From the NCBI GenBank assembly GCA_946186735.1, contig CAMHOK010000003.1, forward strand, positions 1-45,143: DNA of 45,143 nt, read 5' to 3'. The position numbers and the translations under genes were made by a program. Position 1 is the first letter of the stretch; each line of letters opens with the position of its first letter. Source of the stretch: an uncultured Bacteroidales bacterium. Lineage in GTDB: Bacteria > Bacteroidota > Bacteroidia > Bacteroidales > Paludibacteraceae. A model generated the notes under the pieces. That model did no database searches and was not told where the DNA came from. It saw only the letters and a program-made list of their open reading frames with translations. Positions 1 to 9,742 of the stretch are shown here, piece after piece.

Positions 1-80
1 TTCAGCGCAGCGGTCTTTCAGCGCAGCGGTCTTTCAGCGCAGCGGTCTTTCAGCGCAGCGGTCTTTCAGCGTAGCGGTCT
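1..80. repeat. Tandem array, 5 x 16 nt (ttcagcgcagcggtct), last copy with one mismatch; runs off the window start
   Basis: Direct reading: units at 1-16, 17-32, 33-48, 49-64, 65-80 (ttcagcgtagcggtct). Confidence 0.97.
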
Positions 81-89
81 CAAAACCCT

Positions 90-104
90 CCCACTTCACC
101 CCAC
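90..104 (-). promoter_or_regulatory. Candidate MraZ-box half: CCCAC-N5-CCCAC (GTGGG-N5-GTGGG on minus strand)
   Basis: CCCAC at 90-94 and 100-104, 10-bp periodicity as in described MraZ operators. Confidence 0.4.
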
Positions 105-200
105 CACACTATCATCTCCATCAACTCGCTATCAATCTTCACTTTACACTCTTTCAACACAAAACACAAACATGTTAATAACCGTGTTGAAAAAAAAAGT

Positions 201-215
201 GTGGGGCAAAGTGGT
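201..215 (+). promoter_or_regulatory. Candidate MraZ-box: GTGGG-N5-GTGGT upstream of mraZ promoter
   Basis: GTGGG 201-205, GTGGT 211-215; just upstream of TACCTTTGC at 235-243. Confidence 0.45.
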
Positions 216-234
216 GTAATTCAGATTTTTTTCC

Positions 235-243
235 TACCTTTGC
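235..243 (+). promoter_or_regulatory. Bacteroidetes-type -7 element (TACCTTTGC) upstream of mraZ
   Basis: Matches TAnnTTTG consensus, 23 nt before the mraZ ATG. Confidence 0.7.
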
Positions 244-265
244 AACCGAATTCAGTAACGAAAGT

Positions 266-715
266 ATGACAACATTCATTGGAAAAACAGAGGTTAAGGC
301 TGACGAGAAGGGACGGATCTTCATCCCCGCTTCCTATCGTAAGATACTGGCTCAGACCGGTCAGCGACGCCTCGTTATGCGTAAAGAAGCTGATAATGAA
401 TGTTTAGTAGTCTTCACCGAAGATATTTGGACAGCACGAGTGGAGTCCCTCGCAAGCAATCTCAACGAGTGGGACCCTAACGACCAGATGATACTCATGC
501 AGTTCGTAGGAGAAGCCGAGGTGCTCGATATCGACAACCAAGGACGCATACTCATCTCTAAAAAGAACCTGCAGTCTATCGGAGCCGCACAAGACCTCTT
601 GCTCGTCGGAATGATGAACAAGTTCGCCATCTGGGACCGTCTCACCTACGAGAACAAGATGGCAAGCGCCGAGGAGTTCGCCACCGTCCTTACCAACAAG
701 ATGAAGAGAAATTAG
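266..715 (+). CDS. mraZ: Transcriptional regulator / division protein MraZ
   Basis: 149 aa; MraZ-like (FIGKTEVKADEKGRIFIPASYRKIL); first gene of the dcw cluster. Confidence 0.95.
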   Translation: MTTFIGKTEVKADEKGRIFIPASYRKILAQTGQRRLVMRKEADNECLVVFTEDIWTARVESLASNLNEWDPNDQMILMQFVGEAEVLDIDNQGRILISKKNLQSIGAAQDLLLVGMMNKFAIWDRLTYENKMASAEEFATVLTNKMKRN

Positions 716-761
716 CACCTAACTACGCCATTAAATATCAAACCTTTAACTACTGTCCGCC

Positions 762-1673
762 ATGATGGAGAACCAAGTGTATCATATCCCAGCCTTGCTT
801 GGTCCGACCTTAGAGGGCATGGCAATACGCCCCGACGGCACCTATGCCGACCTCACCTTCGGAGGAGGAGGACACTCTAAGGCCATCATGCAACAACTCA
901 ACCAACGCGGACGATTGTTTTCATTCGATCAAGACATAGACGCGTACGCCAATCGCTTGGACGATACGCGTTTCTGTTTTGTGCACGGCAATTTCCGATA
1001 CCTCAAGAACTTCATGCATTACTATGGCGTCAGCGCACTTGACGGCATACTCGCTGACCTCGGCGTCTCTTTTCATCATTTCGACACCGCACAAAGAGGC
1101 TTCTCTTTCCGATACTCCTCACCGCTCGACATGCGCATGAACACTTCGGCTGCAATCACCGCCGCCGACATTGTAAATACCTATACCGAGGAACAACTAA
1201 CCAATATCTTCCGACTCTATGGAGAGTGCGCCAACCCCAAACGAATAGCACACACCATCGCTCTCAAAAGGCAGACAACACCCATCACCACTACCAACCA
1301 ACTCGTTGACCTGCTCTCTACCGTCATCCTCCACGACAAAGAGAAGAAAGAGATGGCACGAGTGTTCCAGGCACTGCGCATCGAAGTGAACGACGAGATG
1401 GGAGCTCTCAAACAAATGCTCAACGCCGCGCTCGACATGCTACGACCGGGAGGACGACTCGTCATCCTTACCTACCACAGCATCGAAGACCGCATAGTCA
1501 AGAACTTCATGAGAAGCGGAAATATAGAAGGAAAAATAGAGAAAGACTTCTACGGCAACACGCTCTCACCTTTCCTTATCATCAATAACAAAGTCATCAC
1601 CGCTACACCCGAAGAGGTGGAAAGTAACCCAAGAGCACGGAGCGCCAAACTAAGAATAGCTCAGAAAAAATGA
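762..1673 (+). CDS. rsmH: 16S rRNA (cytosine1402-N4)-methyltransferase
   Basis: 303 aa; YHIPALLGPTLEGM, DLTFGGGGHSKAI, GILADLGVSFHHFD, SIEDRIVKNFM. Confidence 0.97.
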   Translation: MMENQVYHIPALLGPTLEGMAIRPDGTYADLTFGGGGHSKAIMQQLNQRGRLFSFDQDIDAYANRLDDTRFCFVHGNFRYLKNFMHYYGVSALDGILADLGVSFHHFDTAQRGFSFRYSSPLDMRMNTSAAITAADIVNTYTEEQLTNIFRLYGECANPKRIAHTIALKRQTTPITTTNQLVDLLSTVILHDKEKKEMARVFQALRIEVNDEMGALKQMLNAALDMLRPGGRLVILTYHSIEDRIVKNFMRSGNIEGKIEKDFYGNTLSPFLIINNKVITATPEEVESNPRARSAKLRIAQKK

Positions 1674-2029
1674 TCGACGAGAAAACCAACGGCAAACCCG
1701 ATGCCGACAACAAGAAGAACAAGAAGATAGATATCCGCGATTTCTTCAATGGCAATATCTTCACCAAAGAGTTCGTACAGAAACAGTACGGACTTATTCT
1801 TCTTATCAGTTTTCTCTTCCTCCTCTATATCAACAACGGTTACCAGAGCGAGAAACAACATGCACATATCGTACAACTCAAGACACAACTGCAAGACCTA
1901 AGATACGAATATCTCACCCTCGAAGCCGAGCTGGTCAACCTCAGCAAACAATCAACCATCTCCGAACAACTCCGACAATCAGGCAGCAAGGTCAAAGAGT
2001 CAACACAACCACCTGTAGAAATAAAGTAA
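1670..2029 (+). CDS. ftsL: FtsL-like cell division protein
   Basis: 119 aa, single TM plus coiled coil, position between rsmH and ftsI, 4-nt overlap with rsmH. Confidence 0.8.
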   Translation: MIDEKTNGKPDADNKKNKKIDIRDFFNGNIFTKEFVQKQYGLILLISFLFLLYINNGYQSEKQHAHIVQLKTQLQDLRYEYLTLEAELVNLSKQSTISEQLRQSGSKVKESTQPPVEIK

Positions 2030-2046
2030 CCTGAACCTACACCACT

Positions 2047-4158
2047 ATGTCAGAAACAAGAAAACGACTCATATTAAGGTTTGGAGCGGTATTCGTCTTT
2101 ATTGCTTTAGGCTTCGTGATGGTGCTCGTCAAGATTGTGTTGCTGCAGACCAAAGAGCGCGACGACTATCTCAAATACGAGCAGAAGCAGACCAAAGCCA
2201 CCCAGGTCATCGACTCCAAAAGAGGCAACATCTTCGACGCCAACCACCGTCTACTTGCCGGTAGTATCCCCACCTACACCTTCTATATGGACACCAAAGC
2301 CGAGTCGCTCAGAGGCAACAACGGCGAGCTGTTCTTCAACTATATCGACTCGCTCTCACACGCGCTCTCCCTCCTCTTCCCAGACCGCACCGAGCAACAA
2401 TACCGCCAACTCCTCGCCAACGGATATAAGAACGGAGAGCGGCGACTCCGACTCAACACTCAACGAGCCACTTATACTCAGTTCAAAGCCTTCAAGCAGC
2501 AGCCCCTCGTCAACCAAGGACGAAGCAAGAGCGGCATCTATTGGGAAGAAGGACACCGACGCATCAAACCCTTCGGCTCGCTGTGCTCCAGAACGATAGG
2601 CAGTATCTACACCGAGACAGGCAAGGGCAACTCCGGACTCGAGCTGAGCTTCGAGCAACCGCTCGCCGGCACACCCGGATGGGGTATCAAACAGCGGGTG
2701 GGCAACCGCATGGAAGTGCTGCCACTCGCCGCTCCTATCGACGGACAAGACATCGTTACCACTATCGATGCTTACCTGCAAGACATCACCGAGACCGAGC
2801 TCCGTCGCACCTTGTCTCAGACAGGAGGCAAATGGGCATGCTGCGTGCTCATGGAGACGGCCACCGGACAGATAAAAGCTATCACCAACCTCGACAGACA
2901 AGCCGACGGCACCTATGCCGAACAACTCAACCATGCCGTCACAAGGATGGAACCCGGCTCGATGTTCAAGACCATAGCACTGCTCGCCACACTCGATGAC
3001 GGCAGAGTGCAACTCGCCGACACTTTTCATGTGCCAAAGGGAGCCAAATGGGTCTATCAAGACAAAAAAACACCTATCTCCGACTCACACGAGATAGAAG
3101 AACTCAAGGGTGTCTATACCGCCAAGCAAGGACTCACAGCCTCGTCTAACATAGTACTCGCAAAGATAGTCACCAAATCGTACGAAGGCAATGCCGAACG
3201 CTTCGTTAAGAAACTGCAGAACATGGGCTTCCGCGACACTTTCCGCTGCGAGATACCCGGCTGTCAGGCCCCGAAGATAGAAGTGCCGAAGAAAGGCGAC
3301 AAAGAGACACTCTCGCGTATGTCCTTCGGCTATAACGTCGAGCTGCCACCGCTCTACACCCTTATGTACTACAACGCTATCGCCAACAACGGGAAGATGA
3401 TAGCACCATATATCGTTCAAAGGATTGAAGACCAAGACTCTCCCGTCAAAGAGTTCCGACCCAAGACCATCAACTCCTCTATCTGCTCCCGGCAGTCGCT
3501 CCAAGACATCAGAGAGTGTCTCGAGTCCGTCGTCTGGGACTCCTTAGGAACAGCCGCGGCTCGCCGATGGTCCAACAAAGCACAGAGCAAGGAAGTGCAT
3601 ATAGCCGGCAAGACAGGCACCGCACGAGTCTTCGAGAACGGCAGATATATCAACTACCGACACCGTATAGCCTTCTGCGGCTACTTCCCCATGGAGCAAC
3701 CAAGATATACATGTATCTGTATCATACACGATGTCTCACAACGAGATGCCGGAAACGACTGCGGTGGAACAGTCAGGAGAGTGGCTGAAAGAGTGATGGC
3801 ACACCACGCCGTCAAGCTCAAGAAGAACAACGACAACACACCACAAGACAACATACCTGCTATCAAAAGAGGTATGCAGAGCGCTTTCTCTGTAGTCAAC
3901 CGTGGACTCGATCTCGACCTGCCCACCTCCGACAGCCAATGGGCTCGTATCGACACCGAAGGACTCAACCACGACCTGCAGATATCCTCCTCGCTCGTGC
4001 CATCCGTCATCGGCATGGGAGCCAAAGATGCAGTCTTCGCTATTGAGCGTACAGGCATGATAGCATCGCTCAGCGGCAAAGGTAAGGTTATCTCTCAGAG
4101 CGTCAACGAAGGTAGTGTGCCACTCAGAGGAGGCACCGTCTATCTGCAACTCAGATAA
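2047..4158 (+). CDS. ftsI: Penicillin-binding protein / division transpeptidase with C-terminal PASTA domain
   Basis: 703 aa; SxxK in EPGSMFKTIA, SSN in TASSNIVLA, KTG in AGKTGTARV; PASTA-like C-terminus. Confidence 0.93.
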   Translation: MSETRKRLILRFGAVFVFIALGFVMVLVKIVLLQTKERDDYLKYEQKQTKATQVIDSKRGNIFDANHRLLAGSIPTYTFYMDTKAESLRGNNGELFFNYIDSLSHALSLLFPDRTEQQYRQLLANGYKNGERRLRLNTQRATYTQFKAFKQQPLVNQGRSKSGIYWEEGHRRIKPFGSLCSRTIGSIYTETGKGNSGLELSFEQPLAGTPGWGIKQRVGNRMEVLPLAAPIDGQDIVTTIDAYLQDITETELRRTLSQTGGKWACCVLMETATGQIKAITNLDRQADGTYAEQLNHAVTRMEPGSMFKTIALLATLDDGRVQLADTFHVPKGAKWVYQDKKTPISDSHEIEELKGVYTAKQGLTASSNIVLAKIVTKSYEGNAERFVKKLQNMGFRDTFRCEIPGCQAPKIEVPKKGDKETLSRMSFGYNVELPPLYTLMYYNAIANNGKMIAPYIVQRIEDQDSPVKEFRPKTINSSICSRQSLQDIRECLESVVWDSLGTAAARRWSNKAQSKEVHIAGKTGTARVFENGRYINYRHRIAFCGYFPMEQPRYTCICIIHDVSQRDAGNDCGGTVRRVAERVMAHHAVKLKKNNDNTPQDNIPAIKRGMQSAFSVVNRGLDLDLPTSDSQWARIDTEGLNHDLQISSSLVPSVIGMGAKDAVFAIERTGMIASLSGKGKVISQSVNEGSVPLRGGTVYLQLR

Positions 4159-4182
4159 TAGAACCAAAACAAAAAAAACAAT

Positions 4183-5649
4183 ATGAAACTCACCGAACTC
4201 ATATCTCAGTTAAACCCCATACAAGTCATCGGGTCTGCCGATATCGACATCTCTTCTATCTGCTTCGACTCGCGACTCGTCAATCAAGGCTCGCTGTTCG
4301 TTGCACAGACCGGCACCAGCGTTGACGGACACACCTTCATCCCTATGGCCATCAGCAAAGGTGCTGTGGCTGTCGTCTTAGAACAGCTGCCCGACAACAT
4401 GCCCGACAACATCTGTTTCGTTCAGGTCAGCAACTCATCCTATGCCCTCGGCATCATCGCTCATCAGTTCTACGGTGAGCCGTCCAAACAACTCACCTTA
4501 GTCGGCGTCACCGGCACCAACGGCAAGACCACTATCGCCACCCTGCTCTATGAGATGATGCAGCAGTTAGGACACAAAGCCGGACTGCTCTCTACCGTGG
4601 TCAATTATATCGACCGTCAAGCCGTGCCCTCCACCCACACCACGCCCGACTCTATCCAACTCAACGCCCTGCTCCGGCAAATGGTGGATGCCGGCTGCCA
4701 ATATGCCTTCATGGAGGTCTCTTCACACTCTATCGCGCAAGAGCGCATAGCCGGACTATGCTTCGACGGAGCACTCTTCACCAACCTCACACGCGACCAT
4801 ATCGACTACCATAAGACTTTCGACAACTACCGCGACACCAAGAAACGACTCTTCGACTCTCTGTCCGCCACGGCCTTCGCCGTCACCAACAAAGATGACC
4901 GCAACGGATTGGTCATGACACAGAACACCAAAGCACATGTCTATACCTACTCCACCAAGACCGTTGCCGACTTCAATGCACGCATACTCGAAGAGGGCTT
5001 CGACGGCATGCTCATCGAGCTCAACCGGCAACAAGTCTTCGTGCCGCTCGTCGGACGATTCAACGTCGAGAACCTGCTGTGTATCTACGGTGCCGCCACC
5101 TGCTTAGGAGTCGAACCCACAGAAGCACTGCGCGTGCTCTCTATGCTCAAGCCGGTCAACGGACGCTTCGAGACCATACACTCACCCAAAGGGTGGACCG
5201 CTATCATCGACTATGCTCACACACCCGATGCCGTACTCAATGTGATCAACACTATCAACGATATACTGCACTCACAGAACAACCAACAAGACACACCCGC
5301 CCGACTCATCACCGTCATCGGATGCGGAGGCAACAGAGACAAAGGTAAGAGACCTATGATGGCGTCTATAGCAAAGAACAACTCCGACCAACTCATCCTC
5401 ACCTCCGACAACCCACGCGACGAAGAACCACAAGACATCATCAACGATATGCTCGCCGGACTCACACCCGAACAGCAACTATCCACCCTCGTCATCGAAG
5501 ACCGACGACAAGCCATCAGAACAGCTTGCACGCTCGCCAAGAAAGGAGATGTCATACTTGTCGCCGGCAAAGGACACGAGAACTACCAGATCATCAAAGG
5601 CACCAAACACCACTTCGACGACCACGAAGAGGTGCGAGCCATGATATAA
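4183..5649 (+). CDS. murE: UDP-N-acetylmuramoyl-tripeptide synthetase
   Basis: 488 aa; GVTGTNGKTTIATLLYEM, DNPRDEEP, AGKGHENYQ. Confidence 0.97.
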   Translation: MKLTELISQLNPIQVIGSADIDISSICFDSRLVNQGSLFVAQTGTSVDGHTFIPMAISKGAVAVVLEQLPDNMPDNICFVQVSNSSYALGIIAHQFYGEPSKQLTLVGVTGTNGKTTIATLLYEMMQQLGHKAGLLSTVVNYIDRQAVPSTHTTPDSIQLNALLRQMVDAGCQYAFMEVSSHSIAQERIAGLCFDGALFTNLTRDHIDYHKTFDNYRDTKKRLFDSLSATAFAVTNKDDRNGLVMTQNTKAHVYTYSTKTVADFNARILEEGFDGMLIELNRQQVFVPLVGRFNVENLLCIYGAATCLGVEPTEALRVLSMLKPVNGRFETIHSPKGWTAIIDYAHTPDAVLNVINTINDILHSQNNQQDTPARLITVIGCGGNRDKGKRPMMASIAKNNSDQLILTSDNPRDEEPQDIINDMLAGLTPEQQLSTLVIEDRRQAIRTACTLAKKGDVILVAGKGHENYQIIKGTKHHFDDHEEVRAMI

Positions 5650-5670
5650 TAACAATCATCAACTACAACC

Positions 5671-6954
5671 ATGTTATACCATCTTTTTACATACCTTCAG
5701 AGCACCCAACCGCACATCCCGGGAGCCGGACTATGGCAGTTCATCTCTTTCCGCGCCATCGTAGCCGCTATCATTGCACTGCTCACAAGCATGTGGTTCG
5801 GTAAGTATTTCATCGCACTGCTCAAACGCAAACATATCTCCGAGACTCAACGCGATGAGAAGACCGACCCCTTCAACACTCAGAAAGTGGGCGTTCCCAC
5901 TATGGGCGGAATAGTCATCATCACCGCTATCTTAGTGGCTGTACTGCTCGTGGCTAACCTCAAGAACGTGTACATGCTCCTCATGATCATCACCACACTG
6001 CTGCTCGGAACAGTAGGCTTCCTCGACGACTACATCAAGACCTTCCGCAAGAACAAAGACGGACTCAACGGCTGGTTTAAGATCTTCGGACAGGTGCTGC
6101 TCGGACTCATCGTCGGACTCACTCTGCGCTATTGCCCGCAAGCCACCATGAACGAGACGGTAGAAGTGAGGGCACAGAACAACACAGAGGTCGTCTATAA
6201 ATCGCCCGATGTTAAGTCAACCCGCACCACTATTCCTTTCGTCAAGAACCACAACGCCAACTATGCCGACCTCTTCTCTTTCCTCGGACCTAATTGGAAA
6301 TACAAAGCCGGATGGATCTTCTTCGTCTGTCTCATCATCTTCGTTGTTGCAGCCGTGAGCAACGGAGCTAACCTCAACGACGGCATGGACGGCATGTGTG
6401 CCGGCAATAGTGCTATCATCGGGGTAGGACTGCTCGTACTGGCATACGTGAGCGGCTCTACCGTTTGGGCCGACTATTTCGATGTCATGTACATACCCGG
6501 AAGCGAAGAGCTGGTCGTCTTCCTCGCCTCTTTCGTAGGAGCCCTCATAGGCTTCCTCTGGTACAACTCTTACCCCGCACAGATCTTCATGGGAGACACC
6601 GGCAGCCTCACCATCGGAGGCATCATTGCCGTTTGTGCTTGTATCATACACAAAGAGCTGCTCATACCCATACTCTGCGGTGTCTTCCTCATGGAGAGCG
6701 TGAGCGTCATCATTCAGACACAGGTCTTTAAGTTCACAAAGAAAAGAGGACACCCCGTCAGAGTGTGGAAACGCACACCCATACACGACCATTTCCGCAC
6801 ATCGCTCGAGCAAGTACACCAACGCAACCCGCAATGTACCGTGCACTTCAAAGGCTCACCCGTACTCCAACACGAGAACAAGATACCCATACGCTTCTGC
6901 TTGATAACCATACTGCTCGTCGCCTTCACCATCTTGACACTCAAGATACGATGA
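5671..6954 (+). CDS. mraY: Phospho-N-acetylmuramoyl-pentapeptide-transferase
   Basis: 427 aa; PTMGGIVII, GFLDDYIKT, NLNDGMDGMCAG, GHPVRVWKRTPIHDHF. Confidence 0.97.
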   Translation: MLYHLFTYLQSTQPHIPGAGLWQFISFRAIVAAIIALLTSMWFGKYFIALLKRKHISETQRDEKTDPFNTQKVGVPTMGGIVIITAILVAVLLVANLKNVYMLLMIITTLLLGTVGFLDDYIKTFRKNKDGLNGWFKIFGQVLLGLIVGLTLRYCPQATMNETVEVRAQNNTEVVYKSPDVKSTRTTIPFVKNHNANYADLFSFLGPNWKYKAGWIFFVCLIIFVVAAVSNGANLNDGMDGMCAGNSAIIGVGLLVLAYVSGSTVWADYFDVMYIPGSEELVVFLASFVGALIGFLWYNSYPAQIFMGDTGSLTIGGIIAVCACIIHKELLIPILCGVFLMESVSVIIQTQVFKFTKKRGHPVRVWKRTPIHDHFRTSLEQVHQRNPQCTVHFKGSPVLQHENKIPIRFCLITILLVAFTILTLKIR

Positions 6955-6971
6955 TAGAGATGATAGAGATT

Positions 6972-7035
6972 AGAACGCTGCGCTGTTAGAACGCTGCGCT
7001 GTTAGACCGCTACGCTGTTGGAACGCTGCGCTGAA
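6972..7035. repeat. Tandem array, 4 x 16 nt, same family as 1-80 but inverted (agaacgctgcgctgtt)
   Basis: Units 6972-6987, 6988-7003, 7004-7019, 7020-7035; reverse complement of the array at 1-80 is agaccgctgcgctgaa. Confidence 0.95.
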
Positions 7036-7087
7036 AGAACAAAGAATAAAGACTAAACTATAAACCAAATTGTTTTCACCATTAACT

Positions 7088-8422
7088 ATGAAACGAATCG
7101 TCATCTTAGGAGCAGGCGAGAGCGGCGTGGGAGCCGCCATACTCGCACAACAGAAGGGCTTTGAAGTCTTCGTCTCCGACTTCTCTGACATCAAGCCCCT
7201 CTACAAAGCATTGCTCCAACAACACCACATCCCCTTCGAAGAGAAGCAGCACACACTGCCTCTCATCCTCTCTGCACAAGAGGTCATCAAGTCGCCTGGC
7301 ATACCCGAGAACGCCGACATCATCCTGCGTCTGCGCGAGCAGCACACTCCTGTCATCTCTGAGATAGAGTTCGCCGCACGCTACACCAAAGCCAAGATGA
7401 TATGTATCACCGGTAGCAACGGTAAGACCACCACCACCTCACTCATCTTCGACATCCTCCGACGAGCAGGACTCAATGTCGGACTCGCCGGCAACATAGG
7501 CAACAGCCTCGCTCTGCAGGTGGCACAACAAGAACGCGACTACTATGTCATCGAGCTCTCGTCTTTCCAACTCGACGACATGTACGACTTCCGTGCCGAC
7601 ATTGCCATCTTGCTCAACATCACACCCGACCACCTCGACCGATACAACTACGAGTTCCAGAACTATGTTGACGCTAAGCTCCGTATAACACGCAACCAAC
7701 AGTCAACCGAAGCCTTCATCTATTGGTCGGAAGACCCGGTCATCTCTCGTGAGATAGAGAAGCTGCACCCGCGAGCCACACTCTACCCCTTCGGTCTGTC
7801 GCATGGCCACAACATGGCATACACCTCAGCCGACACTCTCACCATACACATACCCTCGCACGAACCCCTGAGTGTGCCCATACCCGAGCTCTCTCTCAAA
7901 GGGCAACACAACCGACTCAACTCTATGGCGGCAGGTCTGGCAGCACAACTGCTCAACATACGCAACTCCGTCATACGCGAGGCACTCACCACCTTCGAGG
8001 GAGTGCCACACCGACTGCAGTATGTGGCTACCGTCAGAGACATACGCTTCATCAACGACAGCAAAGCCACCAATGTCAACTCTTGCTGGTACGCACTCGA
8101 GTCGATGACCACACCCACCGTCCTCATTCTCGGCGGCAAAGATAAGGGTAACGACTATACCGAGATAGACCAACTCGTCAAGGAGAAATGTAGAGCTCTC
8201 GTCTTCATGGGACTCCACAACGAGAAGCTCGAGCAACATTTTGCTTCTTTCAACCTCCCCACCGTCTCCACCGACAACATCCACGATGCTGTCCTTGCAG
8301 CCTATCAAGCAGCACTACCGGGAGACACCGTACTGCTCTCGCCCTGCTGCGCCTCTTTCGACCTCTTCCGCTCATACGAACACAGAGGTGAGATGTTTGT
8401 CAAAGAAGTTCAATCACTCTAA
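7088..8422 (+). CDS. murD: UDP-N-acetylmuramoylalanine--D-glutamate ligase
   Basis: MKRIVILGAGESGVGAAILA, ITGSNGKTTTTSL, NDSKATNV; start set at ATG 7088 rather than 7070. Confidence 0.95.
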   Translation: MKRIVILGAGESGVGAAILAQQKGFEVFVSDFSDIKPLYKALLQQHHIPFEEKQHTLPLILSAQEVIKSPGIPENADIILRLREQHTPVISEIEFAARYTKAKMICITGSNGKTTTTSLIFDILRRAGLNVGLAGNIGNSLALQVAQQERDYYVIELSSFQLDDMYDFRADIAILLNITPDHLDRYNYEFQNYVDAKLRITRNQQSTEAFIYWSEDPVISREIEKLHPRATLYPFGLSHGHNMAYTSADTLTIHIPSHEPLSVPIPELSLKGQHNRLNSMAAGLAAQLLNIRNSVIREALTTFEGVPHRLQYVATVRDIRFINDSKATNVNSCWYALESMTTPTVLILGGKDKGNDYTEIDQLVKEKCRALVFMGLHNEKLEQHFASFNLPTVSTDNIHDAVLAAYQAALPGDTVLLSPCCASFDLFRSYEHRGEMFVKEVQSL

Positions 8423-8435
8423 CACCCTGCCGGAT

Positions 8436-9704
8436 ATGTCTATCAAACAACTCTTTCAGAAAGAACAACGCCAGCACTACGACAAGGTCTTTTGGGTCAT
8501 CATGATCTTTCTGGTTTTAGCAAGCATGTTGGCTATGTACTCTGCCGGCAGTCAGTTGGCACACAAAGCTATTGCCCACGGAATAAGCCATCTATCACCT
8601 TTCTACTCACACATCGTCTTCCTGCTTGCAGGACTCGCCATCGCTTTCTTCGTCCAGCAAGTGCCATCCAAGTATATCCGCATCTGCTCCTACCTTCTGT
8701 TGGGCTTTTCTATCGTCTGCCTCATTCTCATCTTCGTGCCCGGCTTTGGCGTTGAGATCAATGGTGCCAAACGATGGCTCAGGCTGGGTTTCACCTTCCA
8801 ACCCTCTGAGTTGGCTAAGCTCTCGCTCATAGTGGTCGAAGCCGACCTGCTCTCACGCATGGACGGCAAAGCGCCAGAACAGCGACGCAAGCTCTTCCTC
8901 TGGGCACTCGGTCTGGCAGGCCTCGTCTGCCTGCTCATCATGATCAACAACCTCAGTACGGCACTCATGCTCGCAGGCGTCATCTTCATACTCATGTTCC
9001 TCGCACGCGTCGATTGGAAAGTGCTGGTGGGTATGATAGGTATAGCCGCTATCGTGCTCATGGGCAGCTACCTCTTCGTAGAGAAAGTGTATGTCAAACC
9101 CGGCAAACACATGACAGGAGTCTTCCGGCGCGCTGAGACATGGGTACACCGAGTGGACGAGATGATAGACGACTGGGGCAAAGAAAAAGTGGAAGACGAA
9201 GGTATCAACGACTACAACCGGCAAGAGAAATATGCTAAGTTGGCTATAGCTCGCGCTTACAAACGAATGCCCTTGGGAGTAGGTCCGGGCAACAGCCTCG
9301 AACGCGACTATCTGCCCTTGGCTTACGCCGACTATATCTTCGCTATCATAGTCGAAGAATGGGGAATAGTGGGGGCCGCCTTCCTGATCTTCTTATATCT
9401 GGTCATCCTCTTCAGAGCCTGTTCGTCGTCTAACCGTTTCGAGGACAATGCCGCCATGCTCATGGTCATGGGACTCGGTCTCATGCTCACCCTGCAAGCG
9501 TTCATCTCAATGGCTGTAGCTGTGGGCATCGGACCCGTCACCGGACAAGCACTGCCCATGATGTCAAGAGGTGGCTCAGGTATCATCCTCTGCTCCATCT
9601 GTTTCGGCATCATGATGGCTGTATCCAGAGAACAAAGCATACTAAAGGCACAAAGCGACAAGGCTATCAAAGAGAGCCGGGAAGAAGAACCCGAACTCAT
9701 ATAA
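8436..9704 (+). CDS. ftsW: Lipid II polymerase / division protein FtsW (SEDS family)
   Basis: Multi-TM; NGAKRWLRLGFTFQPSELAKL, GVGPGNSLER, LPMMSRGGSGIILCSI; internal start chosen at 8436. Confidence 0.94.
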   Translation: MSIKQLFQKEQRQHYDKVFWVIMIFLVLASMLAMYSAGSQLAHKAIAHGISHLSPFYSHIVFLLAGLAIAFFVQQVPSKYIRICSYLLLGFSIVCLILIFVPGFGVEINGAKRWLRLGFTFQPSELAKLSLIVVEADLLSRMDGKAPEQRRKLFLWALGLAGLVCLLIMINNLSTALMLAGVIFILMFLARVDWKVLVGMIGIAAIVLMGSYLFVEKVYVKPGKHMTGVFRRAETWVHRVDEMIDDWGKEKVEDEGINDYNRQEKYAKLAIARAYKRMPLGVGPGNSLERDYLPLAYADYIFAIIVEEWGIVGAAFLIFLYLVILFRACSSSNRFEDNAAMLMVMGLGLMLTLQAFISMAVAVGIGPVTGQALPMMSRGGSGIILCSICFGIMMAVSREQSILKAQSDKAIKESREEEPELI

Positions 9705-9742
9705 CACACATAACCACGAACTGACATCAAACACTCTATAGC

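Noticed and set aside
1-80. CRISPR array
   Set aside because: 16-nt units are directly contiguous with no spacers, and no cas genes are in the window.
2356-3060. 234-aa minus-strand ORF inside ftsI
   Set aside because: Fully antisense to a conserved gene; composition is a by-product of codon bias, no recognisable domain.
6217-6846. 209-aa minus-strand ORF inside mraY
   Set aside because: Antisense shadow ORF; acidic low-complexity composition, no start context.
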